64,000 bases of DNA from Mangrovicoccus sp. HB161399. GTDB taxonomy: Bacteria; Pseudomonadota; Alphaproteobacteria; Rhodobacterales; Rhodobacteraceae. Under the pieces are notes generated by a model, which was not told the origin of the DNA, did no database searches, and saw nothing but the letters and a program-made list of their open reading frames with translations. Below are positions 24,443-32,668 of the stretch, one piece after another (the stretch's first letter is position 1; the number at the start of each line of letters is the position of its first letter). The position numbers and the translations under genes were made by a program. The DNA is taken from the NCBI RefSeq assembly GCF_013184745.1, contig NZ_JAATVU010000016.1, forward strand, positions 1 to 64,000, given 5' to 3'.

Positions 24443-25468
24443 ATGACCAAATTCGGCAGGCTTCTTGCCACTACTATGCTGGCGCTCGCGCCGACGGGGC
24501 TTCTGGCGGAGGAGCTCATCTTCAACGCCTTCCTGCCGCCACATGACGAGCTGCGGAAAGTCGCGATCGAGGACTTCGCAGCGGCCATCGAGCGCGAATC
24601 TGGCAGCTCGGTGACGGTGACAATCCCGGAAACGACGCTGGCGCCCTCGGACCGGCAATACGAGATGGTCCGCGATGGCATTGCCGACATGGCCATCGTG
24701 TCCTCCGGCGTGGTCCGGCAGATGGTGGCGCTGAACCAGATCTCCGACCTGCCGCTGATGTCGCCCACTGCCCGTGCCGCCTCGGTCGCGCTCTGGGAAA
24801 CCTACCAGAAATACTTCGCGGACAAGGCCGAGCTGAAGGGCGTCAAGGTCCTGTCGCTCAGCGTCCTGCCCGGCCGCCAGGTGCTGTCCGTTGACGGACG
24901 CCAAATCGAAACGGTGGAGGATTTCGAGGGCGTCAAGCTCTGGTCGCCGCCTGGCCGGCTGACCGGCATCGCCAAGACCCTGGGTGCCGTCCCGGTGAAT
25001 TCCGAATTCACCGATCTCTACGAATACGTCACCAAGGGCACGGTGGATGCGGTCATCATGACGCCGGGATCCGCCCAGGGCGCGCGCTTTCTCGACAAGG
25101 TGACCTCGATCACCCGGATCCCCGGCGGCATCGGCTCACTGTCCTTTATCGTCTTCATTTCTCAGGAGCGCTGGGAAGCGCTCGACGCCGACCAGCAGGC
25201 CGCCGTCCTGCGCGCCGCCGAGGGGCTTCCGGCGCGGTCGGGGGCGGCGGCGGATGCCGAGGAGAACGCGCTCGACGACGATGTCGGGGACATTCCGGCC
25301 CATGTCGTCTCGGGCGTTGAACTGGCCGGGATGGAACAGCTCTTTTCCGCAAGTCTCGAGGAATGGAAGGCGGCGGCCGCGAGGAAGGGGATCGCGGATC
25401 CGGACGAGGTCGTTGCCTTCTACCGCTCGGTCCTCGCGCGCGAAACCGGCGGAGAGACCTCGCAGTGA
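24443..25468 (+). CDS. TRAP transporter substrate-binding protein (DctP-type)
   Basis: The 341-residue protein has a signal peptide (MTKFGRLLATTMLALAPTGLLA) followed by the DctP fold: FNAFLPPHDELRKVAIEDFA near the start and ETVEDFEGVKLWSPPGRLTG where the ligand Arg normally lies. Here KLWSPPGR replaces the common KIRVPG/S, so the ligand contacts may differ. GGGAGGA precedes the ATG. A strong operator-like palindrome lies upstream, tying the transporter to the aromatic regulon. The ligand is probably an aromatic or dicarboxylic acid, by context only. Confidence 0.85.
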   Translation: MTKFGRLLATTMLALAPTGLLAEELIFNAFLPPHDELRKVAIEDFAAAIERESGSSVTVTIPETTLAPSDRQYEMVRDGIADMAIVSSGVVRQMVALNQISDLPLMSPTARAASVALWETYQKYFADKAELKGVKVLSLSVLPGRQVLSVDGRQIETVEDFEGVKLWSPPGRLTGIAKTLGAVPVNSEFTDLYEYVTKGTVDAVIMTPGSAQGARFLDKVTSITRIPGGIGSLSFIVFISQERWEALDADQQAAVLRAAEGLPARSGAAADAEENALDDDVGDIPAHVVSGVELAGMEQLFSASLEEWKAAAARKGIADPDEVVAFYRSVLARETGGETSQ

Positions 25469-26028
25469 GCCATTCCGCAACGGATGCCAGCTCCCGGCCG
25501 CGTGCGGCCGGGGCACGGCCGACAGGGCAGGGCGTCGCCATGCTGCGCAAGCTGAACCGGCGGCTCGAACAGGCCTGCATGGCCGTTTCGGGCGCGGCCA
25601 TTGTCTTCATGGGACTCGTCGCCTTTGCCGACAGCATCGGCCGCAAGCTCGGCCATCCGCTGGGCGGGGCCAGCGAAATGGTCAGCTTCGCGCTGATGCT
25701 GTTCTTCTTCTCCGCCATCCCGCTGGTGGTGAAGACCGACAGCCATATCCGCGTCGGACTGCTGTCCGATTTCTACGGCCCCCGGCTGAAGCGGGGCGAA
25801 AGGGCGCTGAGTGCGCTCCTGGAGGCCGCCGCAATGGCGGTCTTTGCCTGGATGATCCTCGACCAGGCCGGACGGCTCGCCCGCTTCGGCACCGAGACGG
25901 TCTATTTCGAGGCCCCTGTCGCGCCTTGGGTCTATGTCGCCGCGCTTTTCTCCGGGCTTGCCGCCTGGTTTGCGGTCCAGCCGCTCTTCGGCATCGGCGA
26001 AAAGCCCCTGCCGCCCGAGGTGGAATGA
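25465..26028 (+). CDS. TRAP transporter small permease (DctQ-type)
   Basis: The protein has the four-helix DctQ layout: MAVSGAAIVFMGLVAFADSI, EMVSFALMLFFFSAIPLVVK, then two more hydrophobic segments ending near WVYVAALFSGLAAWFAV. The SHIRVGLL loop after the second helix is family-typical. The GTG at 25465 overlaps the binding-protein stop (GTGA) and has GGAGAG upstream, giving 187 residues. An ATG at 25540 would give 162 residues, nearer the common length. The first choice is favoured because of coupling. It pairs with the large permease downstream. Confidence 0.82.
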   Translation: MSHSATDASSRPRAAGARPTGQGVAMLRKLNRRLEQACMAVSGAAIVFMGLVAFADSIGRKLGHPLGGASEMVSFALMLFFFSAIPLVVKTDSHIRVGLLSDFYGPRLKRGERALSALLEAAAMAVFAWMILDQAGRLARFGTETVYFEAPVAPWVYVAALFSGLAAWFAVQPLFGIGEKPLPPEVE

Positions 26029-27326
26029 TGCTCAGTGCGCTCGTCCTTCTCGCGCTTTTCGCGCTGATCGCCTTCACCCGGCTTCCGCTCGGTCTGGTGA
26101 TGATGTCCTGCGGGGCCGCGGGCATCGCGCTCCTTCATCCCCGCGGGATCTCGGCTGCACTTGCCATCTCCGAGCAGCAGGTGATGAATCTCGCGATGAA
26201 CTACCAGTTCTCGGTGCTGCCGCTTTTCATCCTGATGGGCGTGTTCATCGTCCGTGCCGGCATGGCCGCCGAGATGTTCGAAGCGGCGCGGCGCTGGCTC
26301 GGCCATCTGCCTGGCGGCATCGGCATGGCGACAATCGTTGCCTGCGGCGGCTTCGCCGCGATGTGCGCCTCATCGGCGGCGGCCGCAGCCACCATGGCCC
26401 GCATCGCCATCCCCGAGATGAACAAGGCCGAATACGACCGCGGCTTCTCGGCGGGATCGGTCGCGGCAGGCGGCACGATGGGCGTGCTGATTCCGCCCTC
26501 GGGCGCGCTGATCATCTATGCGCTCCTGACCGAGCAGAGCGTGGGCGAACTTTTCGTCGCAGGCTTCCTGCCCGGTCTCCTGCAGGTGCTGGCCTATGTC
26601 GGGGTCATGGCGGTGATGGCCTGGGCGCGCCCAGGCTGGGCCCCTGCCGGTCAGCGCTATTCCTTCACCGACCGGATCCGGGCGCTCAACGGGATCTGGG
26701 GCGTCGTCTTCCTGTTCCTGCTGATCATGGGCGGGCTCGTGGAAGGCTGGTTCACCGCCACCGAGGCGGGCGGCATCGGCGCGGGCGGCGCGTTCCTCTT
26801 CCTCGTGGCGCGGCGCAAGCTCAGCTGGGAGGTCTTCGCAGGCAGCCTTGTCGAGACTGCGCGCATCGCGGCGATGATCTTCGTGGTCTCGGCCGGGGCG
26901 CTGGTGCTGAACCAGTTCATCAACCTCTCCGGCATCTCGACGGCGACGATCGGCTACATCCAGTCGCTCGACATGGCGCCGTTCGCGGTGATCCTGTGCA
27001 TCGTGCTCTTCTACCTGGTGCTGGGCTGCCTGATGGACGGGTTCGCGATGATCTTCCTGACCGTGCCGATCGTGGCACCGGTGGTGGCGGGGCTGGGGTA
27101 TGACCTCGTCTGGTGGGCGATCGTCACCGTGGTGGTGGTGGAGATCAGCATGATCACCCCGCCGGTGGGACTGAACGTCTTCATCCTGCGGGCGATGCTG
27201 CCCGAGCTGCCGGTGTTGCAGATCTTCAAGGGGATCGCCCCCTATGTGGCGGCCGATTTTGTCCGTGTGGCGCTTGTCCTCGCCTTCCCTGCGCTCGCGC
27301 TCTGGCTGCCTCATCTGGTGCACTGA
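26028..27326 (+). CDS. TRAP transporter large permease (DctM-type)
   Basis: The 432-residue protein is strongly hydrophobic with about 11-12 helices, as in DctM. It has typical segments: QFSVLPLFILMGVFI, GFAAMCASSAAAAATMARIA, GGTMGVLIPPSGALIIYALL, and near the end EISMITPPVGLNVFILRAM. This membrane subunit carries the substrate using a sodium gradient. Two adjacent in-frame ATG codons (26025 and 26028) both touch the small-permease stop. The second lies 7 bp from GAGG and is preferred. A strong terminator hairpin follows the gene. Confidence 0.9.
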   Translation: MLSALVLLALFALIAFTRLPLGLVMMSCGAAGIALLHPRGISAALAISEQQVMNLAMNYQFSVLPLFILMGVFIVRAGMAAEMFEAARRWLGHLPGGIGMATIVACGGFAAMCASSAAAAATMARIAIPEMNKAEYDRGFSAGSVAAGGTMGVLIPPSGALIIYALLTEQSVGELFVAGFLPGLLQVLAYVGVMAVMAWARPGWAPAGQRYSFTDRIRALNGIWGVVFLFLLIMGGLVEGWFTATEAGGIGAGGAFLFLVARRKLSWEVFAGSLVETARIAAMIFVVSAGALVLNQFINLSGISTATIGYIQSLDMAPFAVILCIVLFYLVLGCLMDGFAMIFLTVPIVAPVVAGLGYDLVWWAIVTVVVVEISMITPPVGLNVFILRAMLPELPVLQIFKGIAPYVAADFVRVALVLAFPALALWLPHLVH

Positions 27327-27333
27327 GCCGGGC

Positions 27334-27373
27334 GCTCTGAGCCCGCGCTGTCCCGCAGTGCGGGCTCAGAGCG
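27334..27373. terminator. Bidirectional terminator hairpin
   Basis: A perfect 13-bp stem (CGCTCTGAGCCCG at 27334-27346 and CGGGCTCAGAGCG at 27361-27373) encloses a 14-nt loop. It lies between the convergent TRAP permease and DUF190 genes. Its right arm includes the DUF190 stop codon, so the two transcripts are separated within a few bases. Confidence 0.8.
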
Positions 27374-27686
27374 TTCCGAAGCGGGCGGGAACGCGGGAGT
27401 AGAACAGTCCTGCAACCTGCCCCGCCAGAGCTGCGAGCAGGCGGTCGATTTCCGCCGCGGGCGCGACCACGGAAACTTGCAGCGGCTGGCCCGCGAGATC
27501 CATCAGGGTCACCGCATGGGCGGCGCCGTCATGGCCGCGCCCGGCCAGCCCCGCGGCGAGCGTCGCGCCCGCGATGCCCAGCCGCCCGATCTCGGCAAAG
27601 AGCCACTGTCCCAGCGGTTCGCTGCCATGCATCCGGTCCTGCTGGGTCCAGAAGGTCAGGATTTCACCTGTGCTTTCCTGCGTCAT
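27366..27686 (-). CDS. DUF190 family protein
   Basis: The 106-residue protein has the DUF190 pattern: a polar DRMHGSEPLGQWLFAEIGRL, then GIAGATLAAGLAGRGHDG and a C-terminal pair of helices. Members are small cytoplasmic proteins with a ferredoxin-like fold resembling PII-type regulators. They often occur near membrane transport genes. Here it is the last gene of the efflux operon, 4 bp after the membrane-fusion gene. A regulatory role for the exporter is possible but not shown. Confidence 0.75.
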   Translation of the reverse strand: MTQESTGEILTFWTQQDRMHGSEPLGQWLFAEIGRLGIAGATLAAGLAGRGHDGAAHAVTLMDLAGQPLQVSVVAPAAEIDRLLAALAGQVAGLFYSRVPARFGTL

Positions 27687-27690
27687 CGCC

Positions 27691-28719
27691 TCAGCTTTCC
27701 GTATCGATCTCGGGCTCGACCGACATGCCGACCCGCATCCGCTCCATCCCTTCCTGGCCCGGATCCAGTGCGATGCGCACCGGCAGGCGTTGCGCTACCT
27801 TGGTGAAGTTGCCGGTCGCATTGGCCGGGGCAATGGCGCTGTAGGAGGCGTTCGAGGCGGCTCCGAGACTGGCGACATGGCCGGTGAAGACCCGGTGCGG
27901 GATCGCGTCGACGGTCATCGCCACCTTCTGGCCCGGCGCGACGCGGGCAAGCTGGGTCTCGCGGAAATTTGCCTTCACGTAGATGCGGTCGAGCGGCACG
28001 ATCGACATGACCGCAACCCCGGCGGCCGCGTAGTCGCCGACGCGCAGGGTCTGTCGGCCGATCACGCCCGCTACCGGTGCAGTGATGCGCGCATGGCCGA
28101 GCTGCAGCCGCGCCAGATCGAGCGCCGCCCTCGCCTGCGCGATTGCGGCCCCGGCCGCGTCCTTCTGGCCCTCGTAAACGGCAAGCTGGCCCTTCGCCGC
28201 TTCGAGCGCCGCCTCGTCGCCGGCCTGGGCTGCCTTGGCGGCAGCGAGGGCCGAGACTGCTTCGTCCAGGGATTGCTGCGACACGGACTTGCGCGAGACC
28301 AGCGCGCGGGCGCGCTGTTCCTCTGTCCCGGCCAGGTCGAGCGCGGCGGCATCGGCATCGAGCTGTGCCGCGGCCTGCCGGATCAGCGCCGCCTGCTGGC
28401 CGATCTGTGCAGCGAGCACGCGCCCTGCCGCCTCTGCCGAAGCCAGCGCCGCCTCCGCCGCCGAGACAGCCAGCGTGAGATCGCGTTCATCGAGCACGGC
28501 AAGAAGGTCTCCGGTAGCGACTTTCTGATCCTCCTCGACCAGCAGCTCGACCACCGTGCTGGAGACCTCGGGCGCGACATTGGTGTAATCCGCCACCAGA
28601 TAGGCATCCGCCGTTGACTGCCGCGCGGTTTCGGATTCGTGGCGGTTCAGCCAGGTTCCGGCTGCACCGAGCAGCACGACTGTGCCGGCGACAAGGAGTT
28701 TCGGGGCGATCAAGGTCAT
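27691..28719 (-). CDS. Efflux membrane-fusion protein (EmrA/HlyD type)
   Basis: The 342-residue protein has one N-terminal membrane anchor (LIAPKLLVAGTVVLLGAAGTW), the biotinyl-lipoyl-like halves (TNVAPEVSSTVVELLVEEDQ and HARITAPVAGVIGRQTLRVG) and a long coiled coil between them (about residues 75-190). This is the EmrA pattern, in which the protein links an inner-membrane MFS pump to an outer channel. Its ATG overlaps the pump's stop codon (ATGA), so the pair is made together. No outer-membrane channel gene is seen nearby. Confidence 0.88.
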   Translation of the reverse strand: MTLIAPKLLVAGTVVLLGAAGTWLNRHESETARQSTADAYLVADYTNVAPEVSSTVVELLVEEDQKVATGDLLAVLDERDLTLAVSAAEAALASAEAAGRVLAAQIGQQAALIRQAAAQLDADAAALDLAGTEEQRARALVSRKSVSQQSLDEAVSALAAAKAAQAGDEAALEAAKGQLAVYEGQKDAAGAAIAQARAALDLARLQLGHARITAPVAGVIGRQTLRVGDYAAAGVAVMSIVPLDRIYVKANFRETQLARVAPGQKVAMTVDAIPHRVFTGHVASLGAASNASYSAIAPANATGNFTKVAQRLPVRIALDPGQEGMERMRVGMSVEPEIDTES

Positions 28720-30329
28720 TGGGCAGGCTCCGGTCCGGGGCGCGGCGCGGGCGGGATCACCGGCGCCGGGATATGGGTGAAGAGGGCGGCGAAGGGCGCC
28801 ATGGCAAGGGCGGTCCAGCCGAGAATGCGATAGCAGTCGGCCGCGGTCAGGGCTGCGACCTGCGCCTTGATGGCAGACTCGACGGTATCGACATCGAAAC
28901 CGCCGGGCAGGGTCCCGGCCATCGCCGCAGCATGGCCGACCAGGACCGAAGAATGGAAATGCTCGCGCAGAAGTTCGATCCGGCCGATGGCGGCGACGCC
29001 TGCGAGCGTGCCGAGCGCGCGCAGCGTGTTGACCAGCCCGGCGACGTACGGGCCTTCCATCGGCTGCACCACCGAAGTGGCGAGAAACAGCATCGAGACC
29101 ACGGCCATCGGCTGTCCGAAGGCCTGCATTAGCTGGGCAGGCAGGAACTCGCTCCAGGTCCAGTCTGCGTCGAGCCGCGCCGCGTACAGGCAGGAAAGGC
29201 CGATCAGCAGCAGCCCGCCGCCAAAGACCGCACGGGCATCCACCCATTTGCGGTAGAGCAGCAGCGCGACCGCAAAGCCCAGGACCAGCTGTGGCAGCCC
29301 GATCAGCAGGCCCAAGGGCGCGGCCTGCAGGTTGCGGTAGCCCTGCACCGTCGCGAGAAAACCCGCGGGCAGCGCAGCGCCCGAATAGAGCACGCCGAGC
29401 AGCAGGAAGAACAGCGCGAAACCGACATGCAGGTTGCGCCGCGCGAGCAGCGAGAAGCGGATGAAGGGCGCCGGGTGGCTCCATTCCGAGATCACGTAGG
29501 CCGTCAGGCAGATCGCTCCGCCGGCGAGGCAGAACATCACCAGCGGCGAATGTCCCCAGTCCAGGCGGTTCCCTTGTGCCAGCCCGGTGGCCAGCAGGAA
29601 CAGTCCCGGCACGCCGGTGGCGAAGCCCGCCCAATTGAAACCGCGGAAGCGCGGCCAGATCACTGGCTCCACCGGAAGGCCCCAGCCGACAAGCCCGGCA
29701 CAGATCGCCGCAGCGGGCAGGAACTGCCAGGATATCCAGCGCAGGTCGCCGGCCTGATCGCTCCAGTGCCCGACCGCCCAGAGTGCAACATTCGGCGTGA
29801 AGGTCGCGGTCAGCGCATAGAGCGCCAGCCCGTGCAGCCGGATCGCTGGCGGCAGGAAGCGCAGCGCCATCATCATGAGGATCGGGATCAGCGCACCGGC
29901 AGAAATGCCCTGCACCGTGCGCAACACCAGGAGCAGCGGCAGATCGATCACCAGTGGCTGCACCGCTGCGATCACGCAGGTCGTGGCCAGCATTGCCAGG
30001 TAGAACCGCCGCACCGTGAAGGTGATTGCGAACCAGCTCGCAAAGGGCATCACCAGCAATTCGCCAGCTGCGTAGCAGGAGCTGATCCAGGACCCGCCAT
30101 CGATCCCCCAGCCCGTCGCGCCCTCGATGTCGGCCAGCGCCAGGCTGCCCGCCCGGCTGTTCAGGCCCGACATCATCGCGGAGATCAGCACGCCCGAAAG
30201 CGCGGCGACAATGCGTGCATTCAGCACCGGCGGTCCGGGCGGCCGGGCGGGAGGCGCCGCGGCGGCGGCGGACTGGGAAGCGGTCATCTGCATTGGCGGG
30301 GCTTGGCTCGCGAATCTGGTAACGGTCAT
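28716..30329 (-). CDS. MFS drug exporter, DHA2 family (EmrB-like)
   Basis: The protein (537 residues from the ATG at 30329) has the 14-helix layout of DHA2 drug-proton antiporters, with SWISSCYAAGELLVMPFASW and RTVQGISAGALIPILMMMAL as the conserved motif regions. It forms an operon with the EmrA-like protein and DUF190. The first ATG lies inside a TetR-type operator and has no clear ribosome-binding site; an ATG at 30293 (residue 13) may be the real start. Regulation by the divergent TetR is very likely. Confidence 0.86.
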   Translation of the reverse strand: MTVTRFASQAPPMQMTASQSAAAAAPPARPPGPPVLNARIVAALSGVLISAMMSGLNSRAGSLALADIEGATGWGIDGGSWISSCYAAGELLVMPFASWFAITFTVRRFYLAMLATTCVIAAVQPLVIDLPLLLVLRTVQGISAGALIPILMMMALRFLPPAIRLHGLALYALTATFTPNVALWAVGHWSDQAGDLRWISWQFLPAAAICAGLVGWGLPVEPVIWPRFRGFNWAGFATGVPGLFLLATGLAQGNRLDWGHSPLVMFCLAGGAICLTAYVISEWSHPAPFIRFSLLARRNLHVGFALFFLLLGVLYSGAALPAGFLATVQGYRNLQAAPLGLLIGLPQLVLGFAVALLLYRKWVDARAVFGGGLLLIGLSCLYAARLDADWTWSEFLPAQLMQAFGQPMAVVSMLFLATSVVQPMEGPYVAGLVNTLRALGTLAGVAAIGRIELLREHFHSSVLVGHAAAMAGTLPGGFDVDTVESAIKAQVAALTAADCYRILGWTALAMAPFAALFTHIPAPVIPPAPRPGPEPAQ

Positions 30330-30333
30330 TACC
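30318..30333. promoter_or_regulatory. TetR-type operator O2
   Basis: GGTAACGGTCATTACC is a 16-bp near-palindrome. It matches the palindrome 34 bp to its right at the GGTAA and ATTACC ends. It overlaps the first ATG of the exporter gene, so a bound repressor would block its transcription or initiation. Confidence 0.7.
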
Positions 30334-30351
30334 GCATTTGCATCCGTCTAT

Positions 30352-30367
30352 GGTAATAGGTATTACC
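30352..30367. promoter_or_regulatory. TetR-type operator O1
   Basis: GGTAATAGGTATTACC is a 16-bp palindrome (GGTAATA-N2-TATTACC) in the divergent region between the TetR gene and the exporter operon. With the second copy at 30318-30333 it forms a double site, as in many TetR-controlled efflux systems. Confidence 0.8.
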
Positions 30368-30399
30368 AAGTCAATGCCCAGTCAGCGGAGAGACCCGGA

Positions 30400-31047
30400 A
30401 TGACAACTGAAGCGCCCGATCTTCATGCCGATCCGCGCCGTGCTGCGCTTCTGGACGCCGCCGCCTCTCTGTTCTTCGAACGGGGCTACGCGGCGACCAG
30501 CATCGACGCGATCATTGAGCGGGCAGGCGGATCGAAGCGGACGATCTATGCGATGTTCGGCTCGAAGGAGGGGCTGTTCGAGGCGCTGATCCGCGAAAAC
30601 ACCGAACGGATGTTCTCTGCCGAGCTTTTCGGTGGCCAGGCGCGTCCGCTGGAGGCCGCGCTTTCCGGCTTCGCGGTGCATTTGCTGGACCTGTTCACCC
30701 GGCCGCGAACCATCGCGCTTTTCCGGCTGGTGGTGGCCGAGGCGGGACGGATGCCGGAACTGGCCGAAAGCTTCCACCGGCTTGGCCCGCTGCGCGGCAG
30801 GCATTGGCTGGCACGGGTTCTGGAACGGGCGCAGACGGAGGGCGAGATCCGCGTCGCCGACCCGCAGCTCCTGGCGGGGCAGTTCCTAGGACTCGTTCGC
30901 TCCGACGCCTATTTCGAAATCGTCCTCGGCCTGCGCGGCCCGCTGGAGCCCGGAGAGATCGAGAGCATGGCCGAAGCGGCGGTCTCGACCTTCCTGGAAG
31001 GACAGCGCCCGGCCCGGCGCGTCAACGCTCCGGACGAGGAGATATGA
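30400..31047 (+). CDS. TetR-family repressor of the EmrAB-like operon
   Basis: The 215-residue protein has a TetR helix-turn-helix at about residues 15-60 (AALLDAAASLFFERGYAATS, IDAIIERAGGSKRTIYAMFG, SKEGLFEALI). The C-terminal part is a helical ligand domain like the AcrR/TetR C-terminal domain (FTRPRTIALFRLVVAEAGRM). It is divergent from the exporter operon and two 16-bp palindromes lie between them, so autoregulation and pump repression are the expected roles. CGGAGAG precedes the ATG. The inducer is unknown. Confidence 0.9.
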   Translation: MTTEAPDLHADPRRAALLDAAASLFFERGYAATSIDAIIERAGGSKRTIYAMFGSKEGLFEALIRENTERMFSAELFGGQARPLEAALSGFAVHLLDLFTRPRTIALFRLVVAEAGRMPELAESFHRLGPLRGRHWLARVLERAQTEGEIRVADPQLLAGQFLGLVRSDAYFEIVLGLRGPLEPGEIESMAEAAVSTFLEGQRPARRVNAPDEEI

Positions 31048-31086
31048 GGCCGTGGCGGCGATCCCGCGGTTCGTCCGAGGGCCGGA

Positions 31087-32490
31087 TCACTTGCTTCCGG
31101 CAAGGACCTCTGCGGGTTCTGCCGGGGCGGCGCTGCGCAGCAGGCTGACCAGTCCCCCGGCAAGTGCCAGTCCCGCCCCCAGCGCGAGGCCCAGTTTCGG
31201 CGCCGTGGCGGCGGGAGCAGCGGCAAAGAGCAGCCCCATCGCCAGCCCTCCCGCCGTCTGCCCCGCCAGCCGCGCCGTGCCCTGCATCCCTCCTGCCGCG
31301 CCCGAGCGTGCCTTCGGGATCGACATCAGCATGTTGCGGTTGTTGGGCACCTGGAACAGCCCGAACCCGGCCCCGGCCAAAAGCAGCGCCGGGATCATCG
31401 GCAGCGGTCCGTGCGTTTCCGGCAGGACTGCGGCCAGCGCCAGCCCGGCCGCAAGACAGGTGCCGCCAATGGCGCAGAGCATCCCGCCGGATACGCCGCG
31501 ATCCGCCAGCCGACCGGCCTGCGGTCCGCAGAGCGCGACCATCAGCGGCCAGGGCGTCATGCACATCCCCGTGGCCAGGACGCTCAGTCCGAGGCCGTGC
31601 TGCAGCAGGAAGGGCAGGGCGATATACCCGGCCATCTGCGCGCCGAAGCAGCAGACCGAGGCGATGACCGACAGCCGGAAGGAGGCATTGGCCAGAAGAT
31701 CGAGCGGCACCAGCGGCGCGGCGCGTCCCCTTTCCCGCAGCACCAGCGCGACAAAGGCTGCCGCCGAGGCCGCCAGAAGCGGCAGGCCTAGCACCGGATT
31801 GCGCAGCGCGTGGTCGGCCCCGGTCACGAGGCAGCCGAAGGCCGCTGCATTCAGCGCGATGCTGCCGGGATCGACCCTGCGGCCGGAGGCCGGAGGCTCC
31901 GGCAGCGAGCGGCGCAGGAGCAGCACCGTGATGCCGACCGGCAGGTTGATCGCGAAGAGCCAGGGCCAGCCGGCGACCGACAGGATCGCCGCCCCGGCTG
32001 TCGGTCCCAGCGCCGAGCCGAGCGCCACGACCATCGCCATCCAGCCGATGACGCGGCCCATGCCGCCTTGCGGCCAGCTGAAGCGCAGCAGCGCGATGCC
32101 GAGCGCCATCATCGGTGCCGCGCCGATGCCCTGCACGAAGCGCGCGGCGACCAGCCAGCCGAGGCCGGGGGCCAGCGCGCAGGCGGCCGAGGCCAAGGTG
32201 AAGAGCGCGAGGCCTGCAGCATAGCTGCGGCGCAGCCCGAAGCTCTCGCCGATGGCCGCGGCGGGCAGGATGCCCATGACCAGCGCCAGCTGATAGGCGG
32301 TGACGACCCAGACCGTGTCCGCCGGGCTGGCACCGAGCGAGGCCGACATGCTGGGCAGCGCGACATTGGCAATGGCCTGGTCGAGCACCACCAGCAGCAC
32401 GCCGGCCATCACCGCGATCGTGGCATTGCGGCGCCGCGGCATCGGCAGCCCGTCAGCGGCTTCGGGGGAAGAGATCGGTGAACTGGTCAT
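31087..32490 (-). CDS. MFS transporter, DHA2 family (14 helices)
   Basis: The 467-residue protein has the DHA2 signature in its first helix (VLLVVLDQAIANVALPSMSA) and motif A/C regions (GESFGLRRSYAAGLALFTL, GWMAMVVALGSALGPTAGAA). It likely exports a drug-like or aromatic compound with protons. It is convergent with the TetR gene, with only 39 bp between them. An upstream GTG at 32493 is one codon away; the ATG at 32490 is preferred. No fusion-protein gene is beside it. Confidence 0.85.
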   Translation of the reverse strand: MTSSPISSPEAADGLPMPRRRNATIAVMAGVLLVVLDQAIANVALPSMSASLGASPADTVWVVTAYQLALVMGILPAAAIGESFGLRRSYAAGLALFTLASAACALAPGLGWLVAARFVQGIGAAPMMALGIALLRFSWPQGGMGRVIGWMAMVVALGSALGPTAGAAILSVAGWPWLFAINLPVGITVLLLRRSLPEPPASGRRVDPGSIALNAAAFGCLVTGADHALRNPVLGLPLLAASAAAFVALVLRERGRAAPLVPLDLLANASFRLSVIASVCCFGAQMAGYIALPFLLQHGLGLSVLATGMCMTPWPLMVALCGPQAGRLADRGVSGGMLCAIGGTCLAAGLALAAVLPETHGPLPMIPALLLAGAGFGLFQVPNNRNMLMSIPKARSGAAGGMQGTARLAGQTAGGLAMGLLFAAAPAATAPKLGLALGAGLALAGGLVSLLRSAAPAEPAEVLAGSK

Positions 32491-32668
32491 CACATGTCTT
32501 TCAGGCCGGACGGTCCGGCAGGGGCGGCATCCAGGGCCGCGGCACGAACCGGGCTCTCGCCGTCATCCTTGCCGCGCTCGAGCGGAACTTCCCGGCTGTT
32601 CCGCTCTCCTGTCCACGGATCACGGGCTGTTGAACCCATTGCCGATTTTTTCGGCAGGACCGCCCACC

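Noticed and set aside
25472-25490. CATTCCGCAACGG near the start of the second DctQ gene as another shared operator
   Set aside because: Only the left half TTCCGCAA matches. The right half is absent and it lies inside an operon, so it was left out of the motif set.
27691-30369. An 892-residue minus-strand frame that spans both exporter genes
   Set aside because: Its N-terminal two thirds are an out-of-frame reading of the MFS gene. Only the C-terminal part, starting at 28719, is the real fusion protein.
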